NCBI GenBank assembly: GCA_902782305.1
Contig: CACZMV010000018.1
Span: forward strand, 1 to 64,000
Direction: 5' to 3'
From: an uncultured Prevotellaceae bacterium
GTDB lineage: Bacteria > Bacteroidota > Bacteroidia > Bacteroidales > Bacteroidaceae
DNA length: 64,000 bases
A program made the position numbers and the translations under genes. This document shows, piece by piece, positions 31,846 to 41,442 of this stretch. Position 1 is the first letter of the stretch. Every line of letters begins with the position of its first letter. The notes under the pieces were generated by a model, which saw nothing but the letters and a program-made list of their open reading frames with translations, had not been told where the DNA came from and ran no database searches.

Positions 31846-32673
31846 TTACTCTGCAGCCTCTTCAGCCTTGGGAGCCTCCTCAGCAGCAGCCTTGCGGGGC
31901 TTGCGTGCAGCACGCTTAGGCTTAACCTCTTCAGTTGCCTCGCCTTCAGCCTGAGCGTCAGCAGCCTTCTCGTCAGCCTTCTCTACTTTGCGCTCCTCAA
32001 TACCCTCGTTGATAGCGTCGCAGCAAGCAGTGAGGATAGCCTCTACTGAATCCTTGGCGTCGTCGTTAGCAGGGATAACGAAGTCGATGTTCTTGGGGTC
32101 AGAGTTGGTATCAACGATACCGAATACGGGGATACCCAGACGATTAGCCTCACGAACGGCAATGTTCTCCTTCATCACGTCAACAACGAAAAGTGCGCTA
32201 GGCAGACGAGTCAGGTCGGCGATAGAACCAAGGTTCTTCTCCAGCTTAGCACGCTGACGGGTAACCTGCAGCAGCTCACGCTTTGACAGATTAGCATATG
32301 TACCATCCTGCATGAGCTTGTCAATGTTCGCCATTTTCTTAACGGCCTTACGGATAGTCGGGAAGTTGGTCAACATACCACCCGGCCAGCGCTCGATGAC
32401 ATAAGGCATACCAACGCTCTGAGCTTTCTCGGCGATGATTTCCTTAGTCTGTTTTTTAGTAGCGACGAACAGCACTTTCTTGCCGCTCTTGGCAATCTGC
32501 TTCAATGCATCTGCAGCCTCGTCAATCTTAGCTACAGTCTTGTGGAGGTCAATAATATGAATACCGTTACGCTCGGTATAGATGTAGGGAGCCATTGCAG
32601 GGTTCCACTTACGCTTCAGGTGGCCGAAGTGACAGCCTGCCTGCAGCAATTGGTCAAAATTAGTTCTTGCCAT
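31846..32673 (-). CDS. rpsB: 30S ribosomal protein S2
   Basis: 275 residues. Starts MARTNFDQLLQAGCHFGHLK; RWPGGMLTNFPTIRKAV and DVMKENIAVREANRLGIPVFG are typical S2 segments. After about residue 225 there is a charged Ala/Lys/Glu-rich tail (ADEKAADAQAEGEATEE) not found in E. coli S2 but usual in Bacteroidetes. Preceded by a 228-base spacer after rpsI that may hold a leader structure. Confidence 0.97.
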   Translation of the reverse strand: MARTNFDQLLQAGCHFGHLKRKWNPAMAPYIYTERNGIHIIDLHKTVAKIDEAADALKQIAKSGKKVLFVATKKQTKEIIAEKAQSVGMPYVIERWPGGMLTNFPTIRKAVKKMANIDKLMQDGTYANLSKRELLQVTRQRAKLEKNLGSIADLTRLPSALFVVDVMKENIAVREANRLGIPVFGIVDTNSDPKNIDFVIPANDDAKDSVEAILTACCDAINEGIEERKVEKADEKAADAQAEGEATEEVKPKRAARKPRKAAAEEAPKAEEAAE

Positions 32674-32901
32674 TTTTGTTTTGCTTTTTAATTGTTTACT
32701 TTCTTTTTAATTCTGTTTGTTAGAATCAGCCAGTGGGTAGTCTTTCCTTCTAAGTAATCCCAGCTTATCCTAGGTAATACTAGATGTTCTAGGAAGAATC
32801 TCACCGGTTTAGATACTAAACTGTTCAGTATATTAACTTCGTTGACTTTTGTCGCGACTCGGCAAATCAAGTAAGCTTGTTTGCTCTCGCTGCTCCAAAA
32901 G
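32674..32901 (-). other. rpsI-rpsB spacer, possible leader structure
   Basis: 228 non-coding bases with short inverted words (CCTAGGATAAGC on the - strand near 32770, AGAACATCTAG nearby). A 95-codon frame (32975-32688) on the same strand overlaps the end of rpsI and shows no family resemblance. It might hold a secondary promoter or an S2-binding leader; no known structure was recognised. Confidence 0.35.
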
Positions 32902-33288
32902 TTAACGCTTACTGAACTGGAAGCGACGACGAGCCTTTGGCTGACCTGGCTTCTTACGCTCAACCTCACGAGCATCGCGGGTCAGGAAACCATGGTCCTT
33001 CAGGTTCTTCTTATCCTCAGCATTAACCTTTACGAGTGCACGAGCGATAGCAAGGCGCAGAGCCTGGCTCTGACCAGTGAAACCACCACCGTCAAGGTTA
33101 GCTTTGATATCGTATTTCTCTGCAACTTCGAGCAGGTTCAGTGGCTGCTTAACCACATACTGCAGGATGGCAGAGGGGAAATATACTTCCAAGTCTTTCT
33201 TGTTGATCGTAATCTTACCAGTTCCTTCTGACAGGTAAACGCGAGCTACAGAGCTCTTACGACGACCGATTGCATTTATTACTTCCAT
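32902..33288 (-). CDS. rpsI: 30S ribosomal protein S9
   Basis: 128 residues. MEVINAIGRRKSSVARVYL at the N-terminus, GGGFTGQSQALRLAIARAL, and the C-terminal tail KARRRFQFSKR with the lysine/arginine end that reaches the decoding site. Ten bases after rplM; the two share one transcript. Confidence 0.97.
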   Translation of the reverse strand: MEVINAIGRRKSSVARVYLSEGTGKITINKKDLEVYFPSAILQYVVKQPLNLLEVAEKYDIKANLDGGGFTGQSQALRLAIARALVKVNAEDKKNLKDHGFLTRDAREVERKKPGQPKARRRFQFSKR

Positions 33289-33298
33289 CGTTCCTTAT

Positions 33299-33766
33299 TT
33301 ATTTATACTGGTTAATATCAATAGCCTTTGGCTTCTGAGCCTCGTGCTTGTGTTCTGTACCCTCATAGATAAAGAGGTTGTTCAGCAGACTGCGACCAAG
33401 GGGGCCTTTGGGCAGCATACCCTTAACAGCGTGCTTAATGATGCGCTCAACACCGAAAGGCTTCTTGCGGAGCTCAGCAGGTGTGTTGAAACGCTGACCA
33501 CCAGGATAACCAGTGTAACGGGTGTAAACCTTGTCAGTCTCTTTCTTGCCAGTGAAAACTACCTTGGCAGCATTGATAATGATTACGTTGTCGCCACAGT
33601 CCTGATTAGGAGTGAATGTGGGCTTGTACTTTCCGCGAATGATCTTAGCTACTTTTGAAGCGAGGCGACCTACTACCTGATCGGTAGCATCGATGACCAC
33701 CCATTCCTTCTGCTCGCGAGCAGCTTCCTTAGATACGGAAACGGTCTTGTAACTTAAAGTGTTCAT
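33299..33766 (-). CDS. rplM: 50S ribosomal protein L13
   Basis: 155 residues. Starts MNTLSYKTVSVSKEAAREQ, with WVVIDATDQVVGRLAS and the family signature in AVKGMLPKGPLGRSLLNNL. First gene of rplM-rpsI-rpsB-tsf. The promoter box (33975-33982) lies about 210 bases upstream, so the leader is long and could hold an autoregulatory RNA structure. Confidence 0.97.
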   Translation of the reverse strand: MNTLSYKTVSVSKEAAREQKEWVVIDATDQVVGRLASKVAKIIRGKYKPTFTPNQDCGDNVIIINAAKVVFTGKKETDKVYTRYTGYPGGQRFNTPAELRKKPFGVERIIKHAVKGMLPKGPLGRSLLNNLFIYEGTEHKHEAQKPKAIDINQYK

Positions 33767-33974
33767 TTCTTTTGTTAAATTTACTACTAAAAAACAATAT
33801 TCATTTCTCTATTATGCACATAACAACACTACTCGCAAAGGTCTAACTCTCTGCTTGTAGTCTAACGTTACAGTGCTGAACCATGATTCACAAACCGCAA
33901 TGCCCGGCCAAAGACACCACTATTTACACATAGCTCACGGAGGATTCTAAGTCTCTCCCCCAATAATCGGACTG

Positions 33975-33982
33975 CAAAGGTA
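33975..33982 (-). promoter_or_regulatory. rplM operon promoter
   Basis: TACCTTTG on the - strand. No clear TTG at the usual distance, so the call rests on the box and position. Confidence 0.6.
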
Positions 33983-34069
33983 CGGCTTTTCTCCTTAATA
34001 ATGTGCGTCGGGAAAGTAAATAGGTATATTTTTAGGATTATTTAACTAAAGTAATACGGAGAAAAATAG

Positions 34070-34077
34070 TAATTTTG
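34070..34077 (+). promoter_or_regulatory. comEC promoter
   Basis: TAATTTTG, 5 bases before the ATG at 34083; a leaderless message is predicted. Confidence 0.6.
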
Positions 34078-34082
34078 CAGCC

Positions 34083-35294
34083 ATGAAGTTAAATGCACCT
34101 TTGTTTCCGATAGCTATTTGTCTGATGGCGGGTATCGGTTTTGGCAAGAATTTGGAATCATGGACCATTGTGATGGTGGTTCTGTTGCCTCTATTGCTGG
34201 TAACTGCATTGGTCGGAAAGTGGCCGAGGATACAGACGACTGGCATCTTGGGTTGTGTAGTGCTGTTCGGTATGATGTTGGGCAAGGGGAACCCGAATAG
34301 GGATGATGGCAGATGGATGCCTGAGGTGGTATATCAAAAGATACATAGGGCAAAGTTGAATGCTTTGGATTTGAGAGAGAAACTGCTGAAGGAAGAAACT
34401 CGCTGGAATGTGAACGAAGAGGCACAAGGAGTGATAGCTGCTATGACATTGGGTGATAAATCCTTGTTGGACAAAGATGTGAAGAATACCTATAGAAAGG
34501 TGGGTGTGGCGCATATTCTAGCGCTAAGTGGCCTGCATCTCACGATAATATACGCAGTGATTACGATGGCACTAGGGTGGTGGCGTTCTTTGATGTTGAA
34601 ACAAGTGATAACCATTCTCTCTATATGGGCATTTGCATTTATGGTTGGATTGTCGCCGAGTGTGGTACGTTCGTCTGTTATGATTAGCATATATGCCTTG
34701 TTATCGCTAGGCTATAGAGAAAAGATGTCGGTTAATACATTAGCTTTTACAGCGATTATCATGTTGGTGGTAAATCCTCGTTCTCTTTACAACGTAGGCT
34801 TTCAGCTATCGTTTGCAGCTGTTTTGGCTATTTTGGTGTTAAACCCGTTGTTTTCAAAAGTGATACCTCTGCATGTATTGCAAAGGCATAGGTGGTTGAG
34901 ATTTTGGTGGGGACTCACAACGGTGTCCGTATCAGCACAAGTGGGTACGGCTCCGCTGGTGGCATACTACTTTGGAACCTTTTCGACATACTTCCTGTTA
35001 AGCAATTATATAGTGGTACCGCTGGCATCGGCTATTTTGTATCTGACGTTGGCATGTTTAATGACTAGCTGGTGGATTGGTCTGCAGGCGTGGTTAGTGG
35101 CTTTGCTGGGTTGTATAGTTGGGACGATGAACTGGATACTGGAGGTAATCGGTGCTCTTCCAAAAAGTTGCGTGGAGGGGATAAACCTCTCCACGCTGCA
35201 GTTATACCTTATTTATATATTAATTGGTAGTTTGGTCGTGTTGCTATCCCTATGGATTAACAGCAAGTATGTCAAGCAGTTGACCGAAGTGTGA
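34083..35294 (+). CDS. ComEC/Rec2 membrane channel, no metallo-beta-lactamase domain
   Basis: 403 residues. N-terminal hydrophobic part (MKLNAPLFPIAICLMAGIGF), then the Competence domain with AHILALSGLHLTIIYAVI (the conserved H/S/G-L-H motif), FMVGLSPSVVRSSVMISIY and several membrane helices. Full-length ComEC is about 700-770 residues, with a DUF4131 start and a C-terminal nuclease-like MBL domain; here only a remnant of the first and none of the last is present. It should form the inner-membrane channel for DNA uptake. Its 3' end overlaps the convergent HAD gene by 45 bases. Confidence 0.88.
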   Translation: MKLNAPLFPIAICLMAGIGFGKNLESWTIVMVVLLPLLLVTALVGKWPRIQTTGILGCVVLFGMMLGKGNPNRDDGRWMPEVVYQKIHRAKLNALDLREKLLKEETRWNVNEEAQGVIAAMTLGDKSLLDKDVKNTYRKVGVAHILALSGLHLTIIYAVITMALGWWRSLMLKQVITILSIWAFAFMVGLSPSVVRSSVMISIYALLSLGYREKMSVNTLAFTAIIMLVVNPRSLYNVGFQLSFAAVLAILVLNPLFSKVIPLHVLQRHRWLRFWWGLTTVSVSAQVGTAPLVAYYFGTFSTYFLLSNYIVVPLASAILYLTLACLMTSWWIGLQAWLVALLGCIVGTMNWILEVIGALPKSCVEGINLSTLQLYLIYILIGSLVVLLSLWINSKYVKQLTEV

Positions 35295-35963
35295 GATCTT
35301 TTCGAGGCGCTCATGGGGAAATTCATCTGATTTCTCCAACTCCCAGACTACATGGTAGGGAATGTGAATCGTATAGCAGCCTACGGCTAATGCAGGAGCA
35401 ATATCGGAGCGGAAGGAGTTTCCGACCATGACCATTTCGTCAGGTTTGATGCCTAGATGACTGCATAGTGCCACATATTCATCCATTCCTTTATTCGATA
35501 CCGTTTCCATGTATTCAAAATAGTGTGCAAGTCCAGACCGTTTCAACTTACTTTCTTGATCAAGTAATTCGCCTTTAGTGAACACCACCATCCTATAGCG
35601 TCCGTCATCATACAGACTTTGCAGGGTTTCCTTTACTTCAGGTAGTGGGGTGGTTGGAAATTGAAGCAATCCTTTTCCTAACTCGATTAGTTTTTGTACG
35701 ATGTCACCTGTAATCTCTCCATGGGTTATCTTAACAGCATTCTCGACAAGAGAGATGGTAAAAGCCTTGGTTCCATAGCCCAACAGTTCCATGTTACTAC
35801 GTTCTGTAGCAAATAGACCTTGTGTTACTTCTTCTTGAGTAGCCCAAGGACGCAATAGGTCGCCACACAGATGTTCCACGTCGTCAAACCATGTCTGGCA
35901 GTCCCATAGGGTGTCATCGGCATCGAAAGCCACAACTTTAATAATGTCATTATTGAGAATCAT
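35250..35963 (-). CDS. HAD-family phosphatase
   Basis: 237 residues from the ATG at 35963 (MILNNDIIKVVAFDADDTLW). Motif I VAFDADDTLWD (nucleophile and acid Asp), motif II MVVFTKGE (Thr), then a basic residue and MVGNSFRSDIAPALAVGC (motif IV Asp). Cap domain between. General small-molecule phosphatase; substrate unknown. A longer frame reaches 36122 but crosses the box at 35969-35976 and the divergent promoter. TACCTTTG ends 5 bases before the ATG (leaderless). Convergent overlap with comEC. Confidence 0.9.
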   Translation of the reverse strand: MILNNDIIKVVAFDADDTLWDCQTWFDDVEHLCGDLLRPWATQEEVTQGLFATERSNMELLGYGTKAFTISLVENAVKITHGEITGDIVQKLIELGKGLLQFPTTPLPEVKETLQSLYDDGRYRMVVFTKGELLDQESKLKRSGLAHYFEYMETVSNKGMDEYVALCSHLGIKPDEMVMVGNSFRSDIAPALAVGCYTIHIPYHVVWELEKSDEFPHERLEKISHFGQLLDILAVNP

Positions 35964-35968
35964 GAGCG

Positions 35969-35976
35969 CAAAGGTA
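35969..35976 (-). promoter_or_regulatory. promoter of the HAD gene
   Basis: TACCTTTG on the - strand, 5 bases before the ATG at 35963. Confidence 0.65.
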
Positions 35977-36028
35977 AGCAAAAAGTAGGTAAAAGCCAAG
36001 AAAATTTGGCTTTTCTCGCATTTATTCG

Positions 36029-36036
36029 TATCTTTG
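36029..36036 (+). promoter_or_regulatory. promoter of the BASS-type transporter
   Basis: TATCTTTG, 21 bases before the ATG at 36058; it excludes the longer frame from 36034. Confidence 0.65.
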
Positions 36037-36057
36037 CCCCTGGAAAAGGAAAACAAG

Positions 36058-37056
36058 ATGGAAGTAAAGAATAAGGTAGGACAAAATGCAAAGAGGATAG
36101 AACATGGTGTGGTGAGATTCATTAAGGATTGGACGCTACCCGTGTCGATAGCTGTTGGTTCAACGTGTTATCTGCTATTCTATTATGTGCCTTCATTGGA
36201 TGAGGCTGGTAATGCGCTGGCTCCCGTGTTCGATGTTATATTCCCTCTGTTTGTGTTTTTGACCTTGCTCATTACCTTTTGCAAGGTTGATTATCATCAG
36301 CTTCTCCCTCACCGTTGGCATACTGGCGTTTTGTTGGCCCAGTTGCTCTTGGTAGCATTGACCATTGGAGTCATCTTTTGGGTGGAGGAACATGCAGAGC
36401 AGAAACTGCTTTGGGAAGCACTCCTGACGTGTATCATAGGTCCAGCAGCCTCCGCAGCCCCTGTTGTTGTAGGTAAGTTGGGAGGTAACATTAATACCAT
36501 GACCACCTATGTCATCCTCTCCTCTTTAGCATCTACCGTTTTAATTCCTTTGGTGTTCCCTATTCTTGAACCATCTGCAGGAGTAGCATTTTTGGAGGCC
36601 TTCCTGATTATTCTTCAGAAAGTGTCCATTGTGTTGATGTTGCCTTTGGTGTTAGGCTGGTTTATCAAGCATTTCCTGCCAACGTTGCAACGTCGCATTG
36701 CTTCGATGCCCAATCTTAGCTTTTATACTTGGGCTATCTCGCTCAGTATCACGACTGGTATAACCGTTAAGAACATCGTGCATAGTGAAGCTACCATCGT
36801 GTTGCTTTTGATGATTGCCGCAACAACCTTTGTGCTTTGCTTCATCCAGTTTGCTATAGGTCGTTTGGTGGGCCGTTGGTTGGGCGAGGAGGTAAACGCG
36901 GGACAGGCATTGTTTCAGAAGAATACGGCCCTCAGCATCTGGGTAGCTTATATGTATTTGAATCCTGTTGCTTCAGTGGGAGCAGGCTGTTATGTGCTCT
37001 GGCAAAACATTATCAACAGTATTGAAATCTGGCAGGATAGGAAGAAAAAAGAATGA
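36058..37056 (+). CDS. BASS-family (bile acid:sodium symporter-like) transporter
   Basis: 332 residues, about nine to ten membrane helices starting LPVSIAVGSTCYLLFYYV. IIGPAASAAPVVVGKLGG near 140 and the crossing motif FQKNTALSIWVAYMYLNP near 285 resemble the discontinuous helices of the BASS/SBF fold. Family length is about 320. The solute cannot be named; many bacterial members move organic acids with sodium. The stop codon lies inside the stem of the shared terminator with alaS. Confidence 0.75.
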   Translation: MEVKNKVGQNAKRIEHGVVRFIKDWTLPVSIAVGSTCYLLFYYVPSLDEAGNALAPVFDVIFPLFVFLTLLITFCKVDYHQLLPHRWHTGVLLAQLLLVALTIGVIFWVEEHAEQKLLWEALLTCIIGPAASAAPVVVGKLGGNINTMTTYVILSSLASTVLIPLVFPILEPSAGVAFLEAFLIILQKVSIVLMLPLVLGWFIKHFLPTLQRRIASMPNLSFYTWAISLSITTGITVKNIVHSEATIVLLLMIAATTFVLCFIQFAIGRLVGRWLGEEVNAGQALFQKNTALSIWVAYMYLNPVASVGAGCYVLWQNIINSIEIWQDRKKKE

Positions 37057-37082
37057 GCACTCAAACGGGTGCTCATTCTTTT
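37047..37082. terminator. bidirectional terminator
   Basis: AAAAGAATGAGCAC (37047-37060) pairs with 37069-37082; loop of eight bases. Works for the transporter on + and alaS on -, and the + gene's TGA is inside the stem. Confidence 0.9.
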
Positions 37083-37086
37083 AATA

Positions 37087-39750
37087 TTAGAGGTTTGCTA
37101 ATTCGATGACCTTGTCGACCGCGGCACTGAGTCCATCGACATTCTTACCACCAGCCTGAGCGAAGTGGGGTTGACCACCGCCACCGCCTTGGATGAGTTT
37201 GGCGGCTTCGCGAACCATCTGACCTGCGTTGAGGTTGTGGTCTGAAACCATGTCGTCGCTCATCATGATAGAGAGCTGGGGCTTGTTGTTGTCGTGAGAA
37301 CCGATGACGCAGAGCAATGAGCCATTGACAGCGGCACGAATCTTGAAAGCCAAGTCCTTGGCAGCGGCAGGAGCCATAGGTGCTACAGATGTGATGACGG
37401 TAACGCCATTGACGGTGCGAGCCTTCTCAACGAGACGCTGGGCAGCACGTTCTACGGCCTGTGCCTGAAAACCTTCAATCTCCTTCTTCATGGCGTCGTG
37501 CTCATCGATATACTTCTGGATAACACCCTGCAGGTCCTTCGCATTGTTGAAGAACGACTTGATGTTCTTGAGGATGTCCTCCATCTGGTAGAGACGCTCT
37601 TCGCAATCCTTACCTGTAGTGGCCTCAATACGACGGATACCGGCAGCAACACTGCTCTCCGAGAGAATCTTGAAGAAACCGATGCGACCTGTGCTTGTGG
37701 CGTGAATACCACCGCAGAACTCGCAAGAGGGTCCGAAGCGAACCACACGGACCTTGTCGCCGTACTTCTCGCCGAAGAGGGCGATGGCACCGAGTTTCTT
37801 AGCTTCCTCGAAGGGAACGTCGCGGTGCTCGTCGATATGGATATCCTGACGGATCATGTCGTTCACCATGCGCTCTACCTCACGCAGTTGTTCGTCGGTA
37901 ACCTTCTCGAAGTGTGAGAAGTCGAAGCGAAGAGTGTCAGGTGAAACAAATGATCCCTTCTGCTCTACGTGGTCGCCCAAGATCTGCTTCAAGGCATAAT
38001 CCAGTAGGTGGGTAGCAGTATGATTAGCAGCGGAAGCGTTGCGCTTGTCGGTATCGACACATGCCATGAACTCGGCAGCGGGATCCTTCGGCAACTGCTT
38101 GACGATATGTACGCTTTGGTTGTTTTCGCGCTTGGTATCGATGATGTCGATGGTCTCGTTCTCGTTGCAGAGTACACCGCAGTCACCTACCTGTCCACCC
38201 ATCTCACCATAGAATGGTGTGGCGTCGAGCACGAGCTCATAGAACTCGTTCTTCTTCTGGGTGACCTTGCGATAGCGCAGGATGTGACAGTTGTATTCGG
38301 TGTAGTCGTAGCCCACGAACTGCTGTTCACCAGCTTGAAGCTCCGTCCAGTCGCTGTTCTCAACGGCAGCGGCATTGCGGGCACGCTCCTTCTGCTTCTG
38401 CATCTCGACGTTGAACTGTTCCTCGTCAACGGTAAAGCCATTCTCACGACAGATGAGTTCTGTGAGGTCGAGGGGGAAACCGTAGGTATCGAACAAGCGG
38501 AAAGCCTGAACACCATCCAACTGGTTCTTGCCCTGAGCCTTGAGATCTGCCATAGCCTTGTCAAGCAGGGAAATACCCTTGTCGAGTGTGCGCAGGAAGC
38601 TGTCTTCCTCTTCCTTGATGACCTTGGTAATCAGCTGCTGCTGAGCCTTCAGTTCAGGGAAGGCATCGCCCATCTCATGAACGAGGGTGGGAACGAGTTT
38701 ATATAGGAAACCGTCCTTCTGTCCGAGGAAGGTATAGGCATAGCGTACGGCACGGCGTAGGATACGACGGATGACGTAACCGGCCTTGGCATTAGAAGGC
38801 AACTGACCGTCAGCAATCGAGAACGATACGGCACGCAGGTGGTCGGCACAGACACGCATGGCGACGTTGATATTGTCCTGTTCCTTGCTGATAGGACTAA
38901 CTGTCTCTTCTTCGAAAGTAAAGTACTTTAAACCGGTGATGTCCTGCTCAGCCTTGATGATGGGCTGGAACACGTCAGTGTCATAGTTAGAGTGCTTGCC
39001 CTGCATCATGCGAACCAAGCGCTCGAAGCCCATACCGGTATCGATGACGTTCATCGACAGCTTTTCGAGGCTTCCGTCAGCCTTGCGATTGAACTGCATG
39101 AACACGAGGTTCCAAATCTCGATGACTTGTGGGTCATCTTGGTTTACCAGTTCACGACCCGTTTTGCCAGAAGCAGCCTTTTGCTCAGGGGTACGAGAGT
39201 CAACGTGAATCTCAGAGCAAGGTCCGCAGGGCCCCGTATCGCCCATCTCCCAGAAGTTGTCGTGCTTGTTGCCATTAATGATATGGTCCTCAGGCACGTG
39301 CTTGGCCCAATATTTGGCAGCCTCGTCGTCGCGAGGAATGTTTTCCTCGGGTGAACCCTCGAAAACAGTAACATACAGGTCCTCAGGATTCAGCTTCAGC
39401 ACATCCACCAGATACTCCCAAGCCATATCGATGGCGCCTTCCTTGAAGTAGTCGCCAAACGACCAGTTGCCGAGCATCTCGAACATGGTGTGGTGATAGG
39501 TGTCGTGACCGACTTCCTCCAAGTCGTTATGCTTACCGCTGACACGCAGACACTTCTGAGTATCCGCACGACGACGCGGTTCTGGGTCGCGCGTACCTAA
39601 TATTATATCTTTCCACTGGTTCATACCAGCGTTGGTAAACATCAGGGTGGGGTCGTCCTTGATGACCATTGGTGCTGAGGGCACAATGGCATGCTGTTTT
39701 GACTCGAAGAATTTCTTGAACGAGTCGCGAATCTCATTAGCGGTCATCAT
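37087..39750 (-). CDS. alaS: alanyl-tRNA synthetase
   Basis: 887 residues, full length. N-terminal aminoacylation domain ([30 protein letters not shown]), [15 protein letters not shown], editing domain with the zinc/active-site HTATHLL and [13 protein letters not shown], and the C-terminal DHHA1 domain with [14 protein letters not shown]. Starts at 39750 (MMTANE; the second ATG at 39747 is equally possible). It begins 5 bases after the acyl-CoA dehydrogenase stop, so an essential tRNA synthetase is last in an operon with flavoproteins. Terminator downstream. Confidence 0.97.
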   Translation of the reverse strand: MMTANEIRDSFKKFFESKQHAIVPSAPMVIKDDPTLMFTNAGMNQWKDIILGTRDPEPRRRADTQKCLRVSGKHNDLEEVGHDTYHHTMFEMLGNWSFGDYFKEGAIDMAWEYLVDVLKLNPEDLYVTVFEGSPEENIPRDDEAAKYWAKHVPEDHIINGNKHDNFWEMGDTGPCGPCSEIHVDSRTPEQKAASGKTGRELVNQDDPQVIEIWNLVFMQFNRKADGSLEKLSMNVIDTGMGFERLVRMMQGKHSNYDTDVFQPIIKAEQDITGLKYFTFEEETVSPISKEQDNINVAMRVCADHLRAVSFSIADGQLPSNAKAGYVIRRILRRAVRYAYTFLGQKDGFLYKLVPTLVHEMGDAFPELKAQQQLITKVIKEEEDSFLRTLDKGISLLDKAMADLKAQGKNQLDGVQAFRLFDTYGFPLDLTELICRENGFTVDEEQFNVEMQKQKERARNAAAVENSDWTELQAGEQQFVGYDYTEYNCHILRYRKVTQKKNEFYELVLDATPFYGEMGGQVGDCGVLCNENETIDIIDTKRENNQSVHIVKQLPKDPAAEFMACVDTDKRNASAANHTATHLLDYALKQILGDHVEQKGSFVSPDTLRFDFSHFEKVTDEQLREVERMVNDMIRQDIHIDEHRDVPFEEAKKLGAIALFGEKYGDKVRVVRFGPSCEFCGGIHATSTGRIGFFKILSESSVAAGIRRIEATTGKDCEERLYQMEDILKNIKSFFNNAKDLQGVIQKYIDEHDAMKKEIEGFQAQAVERAAQRLVEKARTVNGVTVITSVAPMAPAAAKDLAFKIRAAVNGSLLCVIGSHDNNKPQLSIMMSDDMVSDHNLNAGQMVREAAKLIQGGGGGQPHFAQAGGKNVDGLSAAVDKVIELANL

Positions 39751-39755
39751 ACAGC

Positions 39756-41411
39756 TTACTCCTCGTTATCACTTGGTTCAGCAGCCTTGAATGAGGCCAA
39801 ATCCTCTACCTGGAATGCCTTGATGTATGCGCTCTTGCCGAGAACATCCTCCTCAGCCATGCGGACATAGACGTTAGCACTCTTCTCGAAGAGCTCTGGA
39901 GCCTTGGTGGCGTCGCGCAGGATGAGCAGGCTCATTACCAACTCGGCGGTCATGTCGTACAGACGACGAGCAAGGAAATCCTGAGCGTCCTGATTCTCCA
40001 AAGCCTTCACTTTGTTCAGAGCCTCCTCGTAAACAGGAACGAGCTTCTCAACGCGTGCCTTCAGGTTCTTCAGGCTATCGCTAACCTCGAGACCTGCCAG
40101 CATATCCTTGATATTGTTGAGCATAGTACCGTTGGTGATGTAGCGGATAGCGGCAACAACCTGTAACTGAGTGGTACCCTCGTAGATAGAGAAGATACGT
40201 GCGTCGCGGAACAGACGCTGGCTCTTGTACTCCATGATGAAACCTGAACCACCGTGGATGCTGATGGCATCGTAAGCGTTCTGGTTGGCATACTCTGAGT
40301 TCATACCCTTGGCCAGTGGTGTGAAGGCATCAGCCAGGCGCTGGTACTTCTTCAGTTCCTGCTTCTCCTCAGGTGTGAGCTTGCGATCTCTTTCAATGTC
40401 TTCCAAACATTTATAAATGTCTACATAACATGCAGTTTCATACAAGAGAGAACGACCAGCATCAAGCTTAGCCTTCATACGACTTGGGAAGTTGATGATT
40501 TTATCGTTAAACTGCTGACGCTCCTTGGCGTAAGCCAGACCCTCATTGTAAGCCTCTTGCTCAACACCTACGCTCTGTGCAGCGATACCCAGACGGGCGC
40601 CGTTCATCAGAGCCATCACGTACTTGATCAGACCCAGACGTGTGCTACCGCAGAGCTCGACCTTAGCATTCTTATAGGTGAGCTCACAGGTAGGAGAGCC
40701 GTGGATACCCAGCTTGTGCTCGATGTGACGTACGTCAACACCGCCCTGGCGCTTGTCGTAGATGAACATGGAAAGACCACGTCCGTCCTTGGTGCCCTCC
40801 TCAGAACGAGCCAGCACGAGGTGAATGTCGCTATCGCCGTTGGTGATGAAACGCTTCACACCGTTCAAGCGCCAGCAGTTCTCCTTCTCATCGAAAGTAG
40901 CCTTCAGCATCACGCGCTGCAGGTCAGAACCAGCATCGGGCTCGGTCAGGTCCATACTCATACCCTCACCAGCGCAAACGCGGGGGATGTACTTCTGGCG
41001 CTGCTCCTCGCTACCGAACTCATACAGAGTATCGATACAGCTCTGCAGGCTCCAGATGTTCTGGAAACCGGCATCAGCAGCCGAAATCATTTCAGAGAGC
41101 ATTGAGAATACTGCGTTAGGCAGGTTCAGACCGCCGTAACGACGCGGCATAGAGACACCCCACAGACCAGCCTTACGGGTGGCGTCGAGGTTCTCGTAAG
41201 TCTTAGAGGCGTAAATCATACGGCCGTTCTCGAGGTGTGGACCTTCGAGGTCAACGCTCTCAGAGTTTGGCTCAATGATGTTGGCAGCCACGTCGCCAGT
41301 GATGTCGAGAATCTGCTTGTAGTTCTCGATGGCATCGCCCAGGTCAACGGGAGCGTAGTCATATTCTTTCGCAAACCCGATCTCAGGATGATCGCTATAA
41401 TAGTTTGCCAT
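39756..41411 (-). CDS. acyl-CoA dehydrogenase
   Basis: 551 residues. N-terminal helical domain, FAD-binding segments [15 protein letters not shown] and [17 protein letters not shown]-terminal [14 protein letters not shown] containing the Glu that is catalytic in short-chain enzymes, and a further C-terminal helical part of about 120 residues. Longer than the classic 380-residue type; similar long forms sit with etfAB in Bacteroidetes. It oxidises or, with an Etf partner, reduces a CoA thioester; the chain length is unknown. 31 bases after etfA; the gap is A/T-repeat-like. Confidence 0.92.
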   Translation of the reverse strand: MANYYSDHPEIGFAKEYDYAPVDLGDAIENYKQILDITGDVAANIIEPNSESVDLEGPHLENGRMIYASKTYENLDATRKAGLWGVSMPRRYGGLNLPNAVFSMLSEMISAADAGFQNIWSLQSCIDTLYEFGSEEQRQKYIPRVCAGEGMSMDLTEPDAGSDLQRVMLKATFDEKENCWRLNGVKRFITNGDSDIHLVLARSEEGTKDGRGLSMFIYDKRQGGVDVRHIEHKLGIHGSPTCELTYKNAKVELCGSTRLGLIKYVMALMNGARLGIAAQSVGVEQEAYNEGLAYAKERQQFNDKIINFPSRMKAKLDAGRSLLYETACYVDIYKCLEDIERDRKLTPEEKQELKKYQRLADAFTPLAKGMNSEYANQNAYDAISIHGGSGFIMEYKSQRLFRDARIFSIYEGTTQLQVVAAIRYITNGTMLNNIKDMLAGLEVSDSLKNLKARVEKLVPVYEEALNKVKALENQDAQDFLARRLYDMTAELVMSLLILRDATKAPELFEKSANVYVRMAEEDVLGKSAYIKAFQVEDLASFKAAEPSDNEE

Positions 41412-41442
41412 TATAATTTACAATTTGACAATTTACAATTTA

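Larger units (their letters stand above)
33767..34082. other. rplM leader and divergent comEC promoter region
   Basis: 316 non-coding bases. It holds the rplM leader (33767 to about 33970, - strand), the rplM box at 33975-33982 and the comEC box at 34070-34077. Within the leader a G-rich segment, GGGGGAGAGAC on the - strand, can pair with a nearby CCTCC. No annotated L13 leader family was recognised. Confidence 0.5.

Noticed and set aside
32688..32975. 95-codon frame in the rpsI-rpsB spacer
   Set aside because: It overlaps the end of rpsI in another frame and has no recognisable similarity.
35964..36122. N-terminal extension of the HAD protein
   Set aside because: It would cross the promoter of the HAD gene and that of the divergent transporter, and the extra residues are hydrophobic junk without family match.
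37498..38706. Long + strand frames opposite alaS
   Set aside because: They are shadow frames of a well-recognised gene; same for those opposite etfA, the dehydrogenase, nrdD and the TPR gene.
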